DNA of 64,000 bases from Corynebacterium humireducens NBRC 106098 = DSM 45392 (GTDB lineage: Bacteria > Actinomycetota > Actinomycetes > Mycobacteriales > Mycobacteriaceae), in the NCBI RefSeq assembly GCF_000819445.1, contig NZ_CP005286.1, positions 868,001 through 932,000 of the forward strand, in the 5' to 3' direction. The position numbers and the translations under genes are program-made. The number at the start of each line of letters is the position of its first letter. Position 1 is the stretch's first letter. The notes under the pieces are model-generated. The model saw only the letters and a program-made list of their open reading frames with translations. It was not told the DNA's origin and did no database searches. Shown piece by piece: positions 43,500 to 52,002 of this stretch.

Positions 43500-45154
43500 C
43501 GGATCGTTCCTTCCTCGGTGGTGTGCTTGTCGACGCCCACCCGGTGGTCACCGTTGTACTTGCGCGGCGCGTGGAGCTCGCGGTGGACCTCCGGGTCAAC
43601 ACCGAAGTCGGAGCCCGGCGGACCGTTGAGCGGCAGGTTGCCGCGCCACGGCACCAGGGAGAAGACGAGGGCGTTGATACCGATGAGCGCCAGGACGGCC
43701 CAGCCGTAGATGGCGATCTGCGTCGTCGTGTAGCCGCCGTAGGGCTCCTGGATCAGGGAGATGAGCTCCTGCGCCAGGGTGAATCCCAGCACCAGGGTGG
43801 TGACGTTGACCACGAAGATGCGCCACAGCGTGCCCACCTTGAAGGAGGACACGGCGTTGATGTGGAGCGAGAACTCGTCGATCCGGCGCAGGACCCAATC
43901 GAGGATGATGACCGCGATCAGGGCGATGGCGACGATGCCGATGTTGTTGGTGAACTTGTCCATGATGTCCAGGGCCATGAGGCCGGACGTCGTGGAGAAC
44001 AGCGCCAGGGAGATCAGCGCCATGAAGGTGCCGATGCCGATGGCGACGGTCTTGCGCGGCAGGTTCAGCTTGTCCTTGACGGCGGAGACGACGACCTCGA
44101 GCAGGGAGAACAGCGAGGTGAAGCCGGCGATGGTGAGGGAGCCGAAGAACAGGACGCCGAAGATCGGGCCGAAGGCCATCTCGTTGATGATCGCCGGGAA
44201 GGCCACGAAGGCCAGACCGATGCCCGAGGTCGCGACCTCGTCGACGGCGACCGACTGCTGCACGGCCATGAAGCCCAGGGCGGCGAAGACACCGACGCCG
44301 GCGAGGACCTCGAAGGAGGAGTTCGCGAAGGCGGTGGTCAGGCCGGTGCCCGTCAGGTTGGTGCGCGGACGCAGGTAGGAGGAGTAGGTGAGCATGATGC
44401 CGAAGCTCACGGACAGGGAGAAGAAGATCTGGCCGTAGGCGGCGATCCACACAGTGCCGTTGGTCAGGGCGTTCCAGTCCGGGGTGAACAGGGCGTCGAG
44501 ACCCGTGGCGGCACCCGGCAGCATGAGCGCCTGGACTACGACGATGAGGAAGAGGACCGCCAGCAGGGGGATGAAGATCTTGGAGACCTTGCCGATGCCC
44601 TTGTCCACGCCGATCGCCAGCACGATGATCGCGGCGATCCACACGCCGGCCAGGGCCAGGGCGATCTGCGGGACGAAGTCGGTGGAGAAGGTGGCGGTCT
44701 CGTCGAACTGGAGGAAATCGCCGAAGAAGTAGCTGTTCGGGTCGGTGCCCCACGCCTTGTTGAAGGACTTGACCGCGTAGAGCGCGGCCCAGCCGATGAT
44801 CGCGGCGTAGTAGATAGTGATGAAAAAGGACACACCGACCTGGACCCAGCCGACCGGCTCAGCCCAGGACTTGATGCGACGGAACACCAGCGGGGCGGAA
44901 CCACGGTAGCGGTGGCCCAGGGCGTAGTCGAGGAAGAGCAGCGGGATACCAGCGGACAGCAGTGCCACGAGGTAGGGGATGAGGAAGGCGCCGCCGCCGT
45001 TGTCGTAAGCGACGTAGGGGAAGCGCCAGATGTTGCCCAGGCCGACGGCGGAGCCGATGGCGGCCAGCAGGAACGCCCAACGGGACGAGAAGATCTCGCG
45101 CCGCTCGCCCTGCTCCTGGCCCGACGGCGCGGGCTGCGGGGTGGTCGAAGACAT
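43496..45154 (-). CDS. metP: sodium-dependent methionine/alanine importer, NSS family
   Basis: 552 residues of the neurotransmitter:sodium symporter family. It has 12 hydrophobic helices and the signature REIFSSRWAFLLAAIGSAVGLGNIWRFPY (in parts), with YDNGGGAFLIPYLVALL and SLSVSFGIMLTYSSYLRP. Coupling with metS identifies it as MetP by context. ATG 45154 gives MSSTTPQPAPSGQEQ, a short hydrophilic N-terminus. The 187-bp gap to divergent ychF includes TATAAT (45258-45263) of undetermined strand use. Confidence 0.9.
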   Translation of the reverse strand: MSSTTPQPAPSGQEQGERREIFSSRWAFLLAAIGSAVGLGNIWRFPYVAYDNGGGAFLIPYLVALLSAGIPLLFLDYALGHRYRGSAPLVFRRIKSWAEPVGWVQVGVSFFITIYYAAIIGWAALYAVKSFNKAWGTDPNSYFFGDFLQFDETATFSTDFVPQIALALAGVWIAAIIVLAIGVDKGIGKVSKIFIPLLAVLFLIVVVQALMLPGAATGLDALFTPDWNALTNGTVWIAAYGQIFFSLSVSFGIMLTYSSYLRPRTNLTGTGLTTAFANSSFEVLAGVGVFAALGFMAVQQSVAVDEVATSGIGLAFVAFPAIINEMAFGPIFGVLFFGSLTIAGFTSLFSLLEVVVSAVKDKLNLPRKTVAIGIGTFMALISLALFSTTSGLMALDIMDKFTNNIGIVAIALIAVIILDWVLRRIDEFSLHINAVSSFKVGTLWRIFVVNVTTLVLGFTLAQELISLIQEPYGGYTTTQIAIYGWAVLALIGINALVFSLVPWRGNLPLNGPPGSDFGVDPEVHRELHAPRKYNGDHRVGVDKHTTEEGTIR

Positions 45155-45341
45155 GTGTATACCTGTCTGAGGTGGAGGATGTGTAGTTGGCTCCCGATGG
45201 TTAGGGAGAGGAAAACGTCCAGGGTGCGACGTATTTATCGTTGAAGTGGCCTGATCATATAATGACGTCCGTATCATCCCGCAACACAGGTACGGGCGCT
45301 GACCGGAGAGGCAAAACCGCTGGCTGCTAGGATCTACGCCC

Positions 45342-46445
45342 GTGAGCCTTACTCTTGGAATCGTCGGTCTGCCCAACGTCGGCAAGTCCACCCTCTTCAA
45401 TGCCCTGACCCGAAACGATGTTCTCGCCGCGAACTACCCCTTCGCGACGATTGAGCCCAACATCGGCCTCGTCGAGCTTCCCGACGAGCGCCTGACCCGC
45501 CTCGCCGAGATCTTCGGCTCCGAGCGGATCCTCCCGGCGACGGTGTCCTTCGTCGACATCGCCGGCATCGTCAAGGGTGCCTCCGAGGGCGAGGGCATGG
45601 GCAACGCCTTCCTGGCGAACATCCGTGAGGCCGACGCCATCTGTCAGGTCGTCCGCGCGTTCTCCGACGAGAACGTCATCCACGTCGACGGTGAGGTCGA
45701 CCCGGCCGACGACATCGCGGTGATCAACACCGAGCTGATCCTCGCCGACCTGCAGACCGTGGAGAAGGCCCTCCCACGTCTGGAGAAGGAGGCCCGCAAG
45801 GACAAGTCCCTGGCCGACACCGTCGCCGAGACCCAGAAGGCCCTGGAGATCCTCTCCGACGACCGCACCCTGTTCTCCGCAGCCAAGGCCGGCGAGATCG
45901 ACCTGGAGCTCATCCGCGAGCTCCACCTCATGACCGCCAAGCCCTTCCTCTATGTCTTCAACTCCGACGAGGAGGTGCTCACCGACGACGCCCGCAAGGC
46001 GGAACTCGCCGCACTGGTCGCCCCGGCTGACTGCGTCTTCCTCGACGCCCAGACCGAGACCGAACTGCTCGAGCTCGACGAGGAGGAGGCGGCTGAGCTC
46101 CTCGAGTCCGTCGGCCAGGACGAGCCGGGCCTGCATTCCCTGGCCAAGGCCGGTTTCGCCACCCTCGGCCTGCAGACCTACCTCACCGCCGGCCCGAAGG
46201 AGTCCCGCGCGTGGACCATCCGCCAGGGTGACACCGCCCCGCAGGCCGCCGGAGTCATCCACTCCGACTTCGAGCGTGGCTTCATCAAGGCCGAGATCGT
46301 GTCCTTCGAGGACCTCGACGCCGCCGGTTCCATGGCCGAGGCCCGCGCCCAGGGCAAGGTCCGCCAGGAGGGCAAGGAGTACGTCATGGTCGACGGTGAC
46401 GTGGTCGAATTTAGGACGGGGCTTACGTCAGGTGGCAAGAAGTGA
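45342..46445 (+). CDS. ychF: redox-regulated ATPase YchF (OLA1 family), altered C-terminus
   Basis: 367 residues. G1 GIVGLPNVGKSTLFNALT, FVDIAGIVKGASEGEGMGN (G3) and a NxxE-type G4 variant (NSDEEVL) followed by the TGS-like C-terminal domain. It binds ribosomes and hydrolyses ATP. YchF proteins normally end GDVVEFRFNV; here the sequence is GDVVEFRTGLTSGGKK, and codons turn from GAG/TTC to GAA/TTT at about 46408. The gene is still functional-looking but its last codons come from the adjacent accessory patch. Near-leaderless GTG (TAGGAT 8 nt upstream). Confidence 0.93.
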   Translation: MSLTLGIVGLPNVGKSTLFNALTRNDVLAANYPFATIEPNIGLVELPDERLTRLAEIFGSERILPATVSFVDIAGIVKGASEGEGMGNAFLANIREADAICQVVRAFSDENVIHVDGEVDPADDIAVINTELILADLQTVEKALPRLEKEARKDKSLADTVAETQKALEILSDDRTLFSAAKAGEIDLELIRELHLMTAKPFLYVFNSDEEVLTDDARKAELAALVAPADCVFLDAQTETELLELDEEEAAELLESVGQDEPGLHSLAKAGFATLGLQTYLTAGPKESRAWTIRQGDTAPQAAGVIHSDFERGFIKAEIVSFEDLDAAGSMAEARAQGKVRQEGKEYVMVDGDVVEFRTGLTSGGKK

Positions 46446-46467
46446 AGACGAGACTGGGAGCGCTGGC

Positions 46468-46662
46468 ATGAGTGTTCTGATTCCACTGCGTAACGCTTGT
46501 GTGCCACGAGAGGATGTGCTCGAGGGCGGTCTCGCCGATAACCACTTCGCAGCACAGCTCGACAAGGTTGTACGTGACGCCGAGCATTATCCGGTTTACG
46601 GCGACGCGGGGGCATTCTTTGCTCAGACCTATGAATCGCCCCGGGTCTGGTGGAGGCTCTGA
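46468..46662 (+). pseudogene. 5' stub of a DUF499-type ATPase gene, cut by an IS3-family element
   Basis: 64 residues reading SVLIPLRNACVPREDVLEGG then LADNHFAAQLDKVV..YPVYGDAGAFFAQTY, which matches the N-terminus of DUF499 P-loop proteins (PREDV...FA..L..V...Y.D...FF..TY). These occur in BREX (BrxC/PglY) and DUF1156-containing anti-phage loci. The native part ends at 46631, exactly at the left IS end; the last 10 residues are IS-encoded. The rest of the gene is absent. GC is lower than in neighbours. The assignment is from recall of the family, not a search. Confidence 0.6.
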
Positions 46663-46683
46663 ATCCACGGGAGGATGAGGAGC

Positions 46684-47001
46684 ATGGCAGCATCGAGGAA
46701 GTACCCCGATGAGTTTCGGGAGAGGACCACGAGGATGGCCGTGGACGCGCGGCAGGATCCAGCGACGAAGTCAGGCACGTTCCGCCGTGTGGGCGAGCAG
46801 CTCGGGATCAATCCCGAGACTCTGAGGAACTGGGTCGTGCAGGCCGAGATCGACGAGGGCCATCGGCCTGGGACCACGACCAGTGACGCCGAACGACTCG
46901 CTGAGCTGGAGAAGGAAGTGCGCGAGCTGCGCCGGGCTAACGCGATCTTGAGGTCGGCCTCGGCTTTTTTCGCAGCGGAGCTCGACCGCCCACAGCGTTG
47001 A
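46684..47001 (+). CDS. IS3-family transposase OrfA
   Basis: 105 residues: an HTH part (KYPDEFRERTTRMAVDARQD; GEQLGINPETLRNWVVQAEID) and a leucine-zipper-like coiled coil (LAELEKEVRELRRANAILRSA). ATG 46684 lies 9 nt after GGGAGG. Near its end is a run of six T (46965-46970) in CGGCTTTTTTCGC, where a -1 slip would join it to orfB, giving the OrfAB transposase. Confidence 0.9.
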   Translation: MAASRKYPDEFRERTTRMAVDARQDPATKSGTFRRVGEQLGINPETLRNWVVQAEIDEGHRPGTTTSDAERLAELEKEVRELRRANAILRSASAFFAAELDRPQR

Positions 47002-47888
47002 TCGTCCAGTTCATCGACATGCGCAAGCACGAGTTCGGCGTCGAGCCGATCTGCCGCACGCTGACCGCGGCGGGCACGCAGATCGCGCCGAGCACCTACT
47101 ACGCCTTCAAGCCCCGACCACCCTCGAAACGGGCGATCCGGGACGAGGAGCTGCTGGTCGAGATCCGCCGCGTGCACGCGAAGAACTTCGGCGTCTACGG
47201 CGTGAAGAAGCTCCACGCTCAGTTGCGCCGGGAGGGTATCTCGGTCGCGCGCTGCACCGTGGAGCGGCTGATGAGAGCCGACGGGCTGCCCGGCATCAGC
47301 CGAGAGAAGGGCCCACGCACCACGACTCCGGGCGACGGTCCAGATTCCCGTAGTGACCTGGTCGAACGCGACTTCACGGCGACGGCCCCGAACCAGTTAG
47401 GGGTCGCGGACATCACGTACTGCCGCACGTTCGCGGGCTGGGTGTATGCCGCGTTCGTCATCGATGTGTTCTCCCGCCGTGTGGTCGGCTGGCAGCTATC
47501 GAAGTCGCTGCGGACCGACCTCGCGCTGGACGCGCTGGAGATGGGGATCTGGACTCGTGAGCACGCTGGTCACGACATCTCCGGGCTCACGCATCACAGC
47601 GACAAGGGCGTCCAGTACGTCGCCGTCCGCTACGCCCAACGGCTCGCCGAAGCCGGCGCGGTCGCCTCCGTTGGCTCCACCGGCGACTCCTATGACAATG
47701 CTCTGGCCGAGGCCTTCAGCTCGCTGTTCAAGGCCGAGCTGGTCCGCAACCGCGGCCCCTGGAAGGGCATCGACGACCTGGAGATCGCGACCGCTGAATA
47801 CATCGACTGGTTCAACCACAGACGACTCCACGGCGAGATCGGCATGATCCCGCCCGTCGAGCTTGAGGACATCTATTATCACCACTAG
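46998..47888 (+). CDS. IS3-family transposase OrfB (DDE)
   Basis: 296 residues with an HTH_21-like N-terminus (YGVKKLHAQLRREGISVARCTVERLMR) and the rve/DDE core: QLGVADITYCRTF (D), THHSDKGVQYVAVRYAQRL (D) and SYDNALAEAFSSLFKAELV (E, 35 residues later). Intact. The nominal TTG start overlaps the orfA stop; expression is more likely by -1 frameshift at the T6 run. Confidence 0.92.
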   Translation: MIVQFIDMRKHEFGVEPICRTLTAAGTQIAPSTYYAFKPRPPSKRAIRDEELLVEIRRVHAKNFGVYGVKKLHAQLRREGISVARCTVERLMRADGLPGISREKGPRTTTPGDGPDSRSDLVERDFTATAPNQLGVADITYCRTFAGWVYAAFVIDVFSRRVVGWQLSKSLRTDLALDALEMGIWTREHAGHDISGLTHHSDKGVQYVAVRYAQRLAEAGAVASVGSTGDSYDNALAEAFSSLFKAELVRNRGPWKGIDDLEIATAEYIDWFNHRRLHGEIGMIPPVELEDIYYHH

Positions 47889-47968
47889 ACCGTGCCGGCG
47901 ACCGCCGACCCGGCACTTGCGAGCCTCTAACAAACCCGGGGCGATTCACCAATAAAGGAGTCAGAGTT

Positions 47969-48748
47969 TTGCGCGCATACAACCTCCACTTTCAGTCCGC
48001 TAATGCCCATGCTGTGCCCCCCAAAGACGCTGTCGAGATTGGTTGGCTCGGCACCAATGGGCCAGCGATCGATGCATCCCTGTGGCCTCGGGGCACTAAG
48101 ACTGGGCTGCCGATGATGCACGCGTTCACGATTCGCCTGCCCGAGGAATATCAGCGCCAGGGTCCCGAATATCCGGGAATTGCGTTCTTCCAAGGTGAGG
48201 ACCAGTTCGCCACCGCGTTTGAACGGGAGGAGGGCGATCCGTTCGTGCAGCAGCTCAATGCATCGAGGGACCATCCGATGCTGCAGCGGCGCGAGGACTA
48301 CACCGAGGGTCAGTTTGGGTTTATCTGGCTCACTGAGGCTGAGCTTCGCGGCGGTCCGACGGCTCCTCCTCGCGATGTGCGTCGCCAAGGCAAGCATTGC
48401 AACGACAACGAAGGCCCTAACGCTTGGGACAATCCGGTCGCGCACGGTCTCGTATATCGCTCAGACCGCAACGATCCGAACGCGGGCAAGGCACCGACAG
48501 AACCGGAAGTCGACGGCTATTTGTCGCCCGACGACTTTGACGGCCCGGCTCAGCCCTTCACCGAGTGGGCCGCAGAACTCTCCCAAGCCGACGGCCACAT
48601 CGGCGGCACGGCGTTCCCTGCACAGGGGATGCCCGACGGGCTCACCCCGTTTTACCTCGAGTTCTGGGATTTCGAAGAGCTCAATTTCGGCGGCGGCCTC
48701 TGCCAGCTCGATCTTGAATCTGACACGTTCGACTGGGCCTGCAGCTAA
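47969..48748 (+). CDS. accessory-patch hypothetical protein, distantly YwqG/DUF1963-like
   Basis: 259 residues. TTG 47969 has AAAGGAG 8 nt upstream. The C-terminal part HIGGTAFPAQGMPDGLTPFYLEFWDFEELNFGGGLCQLDLES (in parts) has the H.GG...Q......F......NFGGG..Q pattern seen in YwqG/DUF1963 proteins; the N-terminal half (FQSANAHAVPPKDAVEIGWLG) is unfamiliar. Codon usage is less GC-biased than in neighbours, consistent with transfer. It lies 20 bp after the IS3 element and is the only intact non-transposase gene in the patch. Function unknown. Confidence 0.6.
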   Translation: MRAYNLHFQSANAHAVPPKDAVEIGWLGTNGPAIDASLWPRGTKTGLPMMHAFTIRLPEEYQRQGPEYPGIAFFQGEDQFATAFEREEGDPFVQQLNASRDHPMLQRREDYTEGQFGFIWLTEAELRGGPTAPPRDVRRQGKHCNDNEGPNAWDNPVAHGLVYRSDRNDPNAGKAPTEPEVDGYLSPDDFDGPAQPFTEWAAELSQADGHIGGTAFPAQGMPDGLTPFYLEFWDFEELNFGGGLCQLDLESDTFDWACS

Positions 48749-48749
48749 G

Positions 48750-49184
48750 GCGTGTCATTCACGGAAGATTGGTGGCGCTTCACGATTTAGAGTGCGTTGA
48801 TCCTGGTTTGCAGCTGCCCGGAGTGAATCAGTGACCGCAAGATGTAGTGGTTGAGGTTCCTGAACCCGAGGGCGATGCCGCGCAGGTGCTCGAGCCGTCC
48901 GTTGATAGCCTCGACTGGGCCGTTCGATGCGCCGATGTCCAAGTAGGCGAGGATGTCCTCGCGTCGGCGCCACAGTGTCCGTCCCAGCTGAGCCAACTCT
49001 TCCAGACCCGCAGGTAGTCCCTTGCGCAGGGTGTTGATGATCCGGTCCATCAGTTTCTTCCCCTCCGATTTCTTCGGATGCCCGTACGCCTGGATCATGT
49101 CCTGGTAGAACATCCAGGTGACCTCGAGTGCGACGTACTCATCGTCGGTGGCCCACGGCAGGTCCAGCCGCCTGTTCTAAACCG
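48750..49184 (-). pseudogene. ISL3-family transposase, C-terminal fragment
   Basis: About 130 residues in the minus frame, from RLDLPWATDDEYVALEVTW through MFYQDMIQAYGHPKKSEGKK and DILAYLDIGASNGPVEAINGRLEHLRGIALGFRNLNHYILRSLIHSG (in parts) to the stop at 48787. This is the conserved C-terminus of the ISL3 transposase (IS31831-like). A likely element end is GGCGTGTCATTCACGG near 48750. The 5' part is lost at about 49184, where the 33-bp inverted repeat begins. Not functional. Confidence 0.85.
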
Positions 49185-49210
49185 GCCTGGCTTGGTGAGA
49201 GGGCATGATG
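49178..49210 (+). repeat. 33-bp inverted repeat, left copy, bounding the IS nest
   Basis: Starts TAAACCGGCCTGG and ends GAGAGGGCATGATG. It matches the reverse complement of 52003-52035 at 32 of 33 positions. The left copy is followed by 16 extra bases before the IS3-type end. Confidence 0.85.
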
Positions 49211-49264
49211 TTCCTCCTGCGTTACATGGGCCCGACCCCCGGAAAGTAGACACAGGGGATGTGA

Positions 49265-49625
49265 TCAGGAAGCAGATCTCAGCATAACAGGACACCGCTC
49301 CTCAAACACTGCTGGCGCGAGATATTTACACCAGGAATGTCGACGCGTGGTGTTGTAGCGGGTACACCAGCGGAAAACATCTCGCCGGCACTGCAACTGA
49401 TTGGTAAACGTCTTCGCGTCCTGGAGGACCTCGCGCTTCAACGCGGCGTTAAATGACTCCGCCAAGGCATTGTCAGTACTGGCACCAATCGCGCCCATCG
49501 ACTGCCGGATCCCTAACTCCCCGCACGTGTCCTGGAACGCATGCGAGGTATAGACACTTCCGTGATCCGAGTGAAAAACAGCATCCTTTAGACTTCCACG
49601 CTGTCCCTTCGCCATCACCAGCGCG
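49265..49625 (-). pseudogene. 3' half of IS3-family orfB (split by IS256 element)
   Basis: Encodes VMAKGQRGSLKDAVFHSDHG, SVYTSHAFQDTCGELGIRQSMG and STDNALAESFNAALKREVLQ: the second and third catalytic residues (D, E) of the DDE domain. It continues in frame from the other half at 51077 once one copy of the 8-bp duplication and the IS256 element are removed. Confidence 0.88.
49618..49625. repeat. 8-bp target-site duplication CCAGCGCG, left copy
   Basis: CCAGCGCG at 49618-49625 and again at 51077-51084 flank the IS256-family element exactly. A perfect 8-bp duplication is the size made by IS256-type transposition and marks a relatively recent event. Confidence 0.9.
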
Positions 49626-51076
49626 GGTCAAGTCCGCGGAAGTGGTGTATCTGCCTTTCGATAAAACAAGCAGCATGACGGTGTCAGGGACCGGCACGAG
49701 CCCGATGGTGAGACTGGCTCATGCGACCTCCTGAACGGTGTCGCCGGCATCGATGAGGTGGGCAGCCATCATCGCCTTCGTCTGCTCCAGGCTCGTCAGC
49801 GACATGTAGCGCTTCTGCTGGATCCAATCATCGTGCTGCTCCGCCAACACGGCACCGACGAGGCGGACCACGGCGTCGCGGTTGGGGAAGATCCCGACGA
49901 CGTCGGTGCGCCGGCGGATCTCCCGGTTGAGCCTTTCGGTCGGGTTGTTCGACCACACCTTCGTCCACACCGCCTTCGGGGCGTGGGTGAAAGCCAGCAG
50001 CTCGTCGAGGGACTCCTCGAGGTAGTCCGCGACATGCGGGAACTTCTGCTCACAGAAGCCCACCACCTCCCGTGCCTGATCCCACACAGCCTGGGCGTCA
50101 GGTTGCTGGAAGATCGTCTGAAACATCGCCGACAATGTCGGCCACTGCGTCTTGGGCACCAGCCCGGAGAGGTTCTTAGCGAAGTGCGTGCGGCAGCGTT
50201 GCCAGGAGGCGTTGGGCAGGACCTCGCCGATGGCGTGCTGGATCCCCAGGTGCGCGTCGCTGGTGACCAGGTACACCTGGTCCAGGCCCCGGGCCTTGAG
50301 ATCGCGGAAGAAACCGGTCCAGGAGGCCACCGACTCCGAGGTGGCGACCTGCATACCGAGTAGTTCCCGATAGCCTTCGGCATTGACGCCGGTGGCCAGC
50401 AGGACGGAGGTCTTGACCACCCGCCCGCCTTCACGGACCTTCATGGTCAACGCGTCGCAGGAAACATACAGATACGGGCCAGAATCCAACGGGCGGGTCC
50501 GGAAATCCTCCACCATCTGATCAAGATCCTTGGCCATCTCTGAGACCTGTGATTTCGAGAGATTGTTGATCCCCAAGCTGGCGACCAGGTCGTTCATCCT
50601 GCGGGTCGACACGCCTTTGAGGTAGCAGGTGGCGATCACGGTGGTCAGGGCCCGTTCGGCCCGGGTGCGTCGTTCCAGCAGCCAGTCCGGGAAGAAGGAA
50701 CCGGTGCGTAGTTTCGGCACGGCGACGTCGATGGTGCCGACTCTGGTGTCGAGGTCTCGGTGGCGGTAGCCGTTGCGGACGTTGGTGCGGGACTCGGATG
50801 TAGTGGCGTAATCGGCGCCGCAGATCTGGTCGGCCTGGGTGGACAGGATCTGGTTGATGAAGTTCTGCAGCATCTGTCTCATCAGGTCCGGAGAGGCTTG
50901 AGACAGCAGGTCGTCGAGGTAGGTGGTGGGGTCGATAGAATGGGGGCCAGCGGCCATCGTGGTGTCCCTTTCGAGGAGATGTAGGAGTTGATTCGAAAGG
51001 TACTGCGGTGGTCGCCCACATCTTCCATGGGGTCCTCACCGGCAGTTACAGATACACCACGCTAACGGACGTCACC
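49626..51076 (-). mobile_element. IS256-family insertion sequence, complete (1451 bp)
   Basis: The terminal inverted repeats share GGT.A.GTCCG.....GTGGTGTATCTG, 21 of 28 positions identical (left end at 49626, right end at 51076). It is flanked by the 8-bp duplication CCAGCGCG and contains one intact transposase gene. It is inserted in orfB of the surrounding IS3-family element. Confidence 0.93.
49719..50957 (-). CDS. IS256-family (mutator-type) transposase
   Basis: 412 residues, full length. RNGYRHRDLDTRVGTIDVAVPKLRTGSFFPDWLLERR (in parts) and the signature D...H..Q...N: YVSCDALTMKVREGG (D), LVTSDAHLGIQHAIGEVLPNASWQRCRTHFAKN (in parts; D, H), and NNPTERLNREIRRRTDVVGIFPN (E). It catalyses cut/copy transposition with an 8-9 bp duplication. 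No frameshift or stop, so it is probably active. Confidence 0.95.
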   Translation of the reverse strand: MAAGPHSIDPTTYLDDLLSQASPDLMRQMLQNFINQILSTQADQICGADYATTSESRTNVRNGYRHRDLDTRVGTIDVAVPKLRTGSFFPDWLLERRTRAERALTTVIATCYLKGVSTRRMNDLVASLGINNLSKSQVSEMAKDLDQMVEDFRTRPLDSGPYLYVSCDALTMKVREGGRVVKTSVLLATGVNAEGYRELLGMQVATSESVASWTGFFRDLKARGLDQVYLVTSDAHLGIQHAIGEVLPNASWQRCRTHFAKNLSGLVPKTQWPTLSAMFQTIFQQPDAQAVWDQAREVVGFCEQKFPHVADYLEESLDELLAFTHAPKAVWTKVWSNNPTERLNREIRRRTDVVGIFPNRDAVVRLVGAVLAEQHDDWIQQKRYMSLTSLEQTKAMMAAHLIDAGDTVQEVA

Positions 51077-51620
51077 CCAGCGCGTCCTGGACCAGGGAGG
51101 TGCGCATGTGATCGGCGATCGCGAAGCCGACCAGCCGACGGGAATAGCAGTCGATGACGGTGGCCAGGTACATATTCGACCCGTCCGCGATCGGCAGGTA
51201 GGTGATGTCGCCGACGTAGACCCGATTGGGATGCTCAGCGGTGAATTTCCTTCCCACGAGATCCGGAAAAACCGACTTCTTTCCCTCGGACACCGGGGTG
51301 GTGATCTTGCGTTTCTTCGAATACCCGAACAGCTTCAACGAGCGCATGATGCGGGCGACTTTCTTGTGGTTGACCGGGGTTGCGGTCGAATCGTCGTTGA
51401 GTTCCGCAGTGATGCGTTTCGCCCCGTAGCATCCGCGTTCCTTGGTGAACACGGCCTTGACCCTTGCGCCGAGGATCGCGTCGCTGAGCAGACGTTTCTT
51501 CCTGGTGGCGGAGGTGTTTTTCCATTTGTAGTACGAGGACCGATTGAGCTTGAGGACCTCGCATAACCGCTTAACCGAATGGTCGTTCCGGGCGTCGTCA
51601 ACGAACTGGAAGCGGATCAC
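51072..51620 (-). pseudogene. 5' half of IS3-family orfB (split by IS256 element)
   Basis: 182 residues from MIRFQFVDDARNDHSVKRLC through VYVGDITYLPIADGSNMYLATVIDCYSRRLVGFAIADHMR (in parts; first catalytic D in VGDITYLP) to LVQDAL at the target duplication; the last two codons are IS256 sequence. The start overlaps the orfA stop by 4 nt. The missing second half lies at 49265-49625. Confidence 0.9.
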
Positions 51621-51931
51621 CAGTTCGTCTCTTCCGCAAAATATTTCGCGGCCTTGCGCAGAATGTCGCGTTCCTCCCGGAGTCTGCGAACTTCTCGTTC
51701 CAGCTGGCGGATGCGTTCCGCTTCGGTCACCACGGTCGGTGTGTCAGAGCTGGAGGAAGAATCCGAGCTGCTGGTGCGGGCGCCGGTGCCGTATTTGCGG
51801 ACCCAGATCTGGAGCGTGTTGCGGTTGACGCCGAGTTCTGTGGCGAGGGCGTTGATCGATACCCCGGGTGAGTTCTCGTAGAGGGCGACCGCGTCGCGGC
51901 GGAACTCCTCGGTGTAGGTCTTGATCGGCAT
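51617..51931 (-). CDS. IS3-family transposase OrfA
   Basis: 104 residues. The HTH part YTEEFRRDAVALYENSPGVS and LATELGVNRNTLQIWVRKYG is followed by a Ser-rich linker (TSSSDSSSSSDTP) and a coiled coil (IRQLEREVRRLREERDILRKAAKYFA). Intact but its partner orfB is disrupted. Confidence 0.9.
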   Translation of the reverse strand: MPIKTYTEEFRRDAVALYENSPGVSINALATELGVNRNTLQIWVRKYGTGARTSSSDSSSSSDTPTVVTEAERIRQLEREVRRLREERDILRKAAKYFAEETNW

Positions 51932-52002
51932 GGTGGCAGGTTACCTTTCTTCCCCGGCAGAAAGCCGGGTTGTCGGGTGTCTACCAAACAGGGGTCAGGT
52001 CC

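Larger units (their letters stand above)
46632..47948 (+). mobile_element. IS3-family insertion sequence, complete (about 1.32 kb)
   Basis: The terminal inverted repeats begin TGAATCGCCCCGGGT at both ends and match at 25 of 28 positions (left 46632-46659, right complement ending 47948). It contains orfA and orfB. The 3-bp flanks differ (CTA left, CCA right), so no target duplication is visible. Together with the missing downstream part of the DUF499 gene, this implies a deletion or recombination after insertion. Confidence 0.88.
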
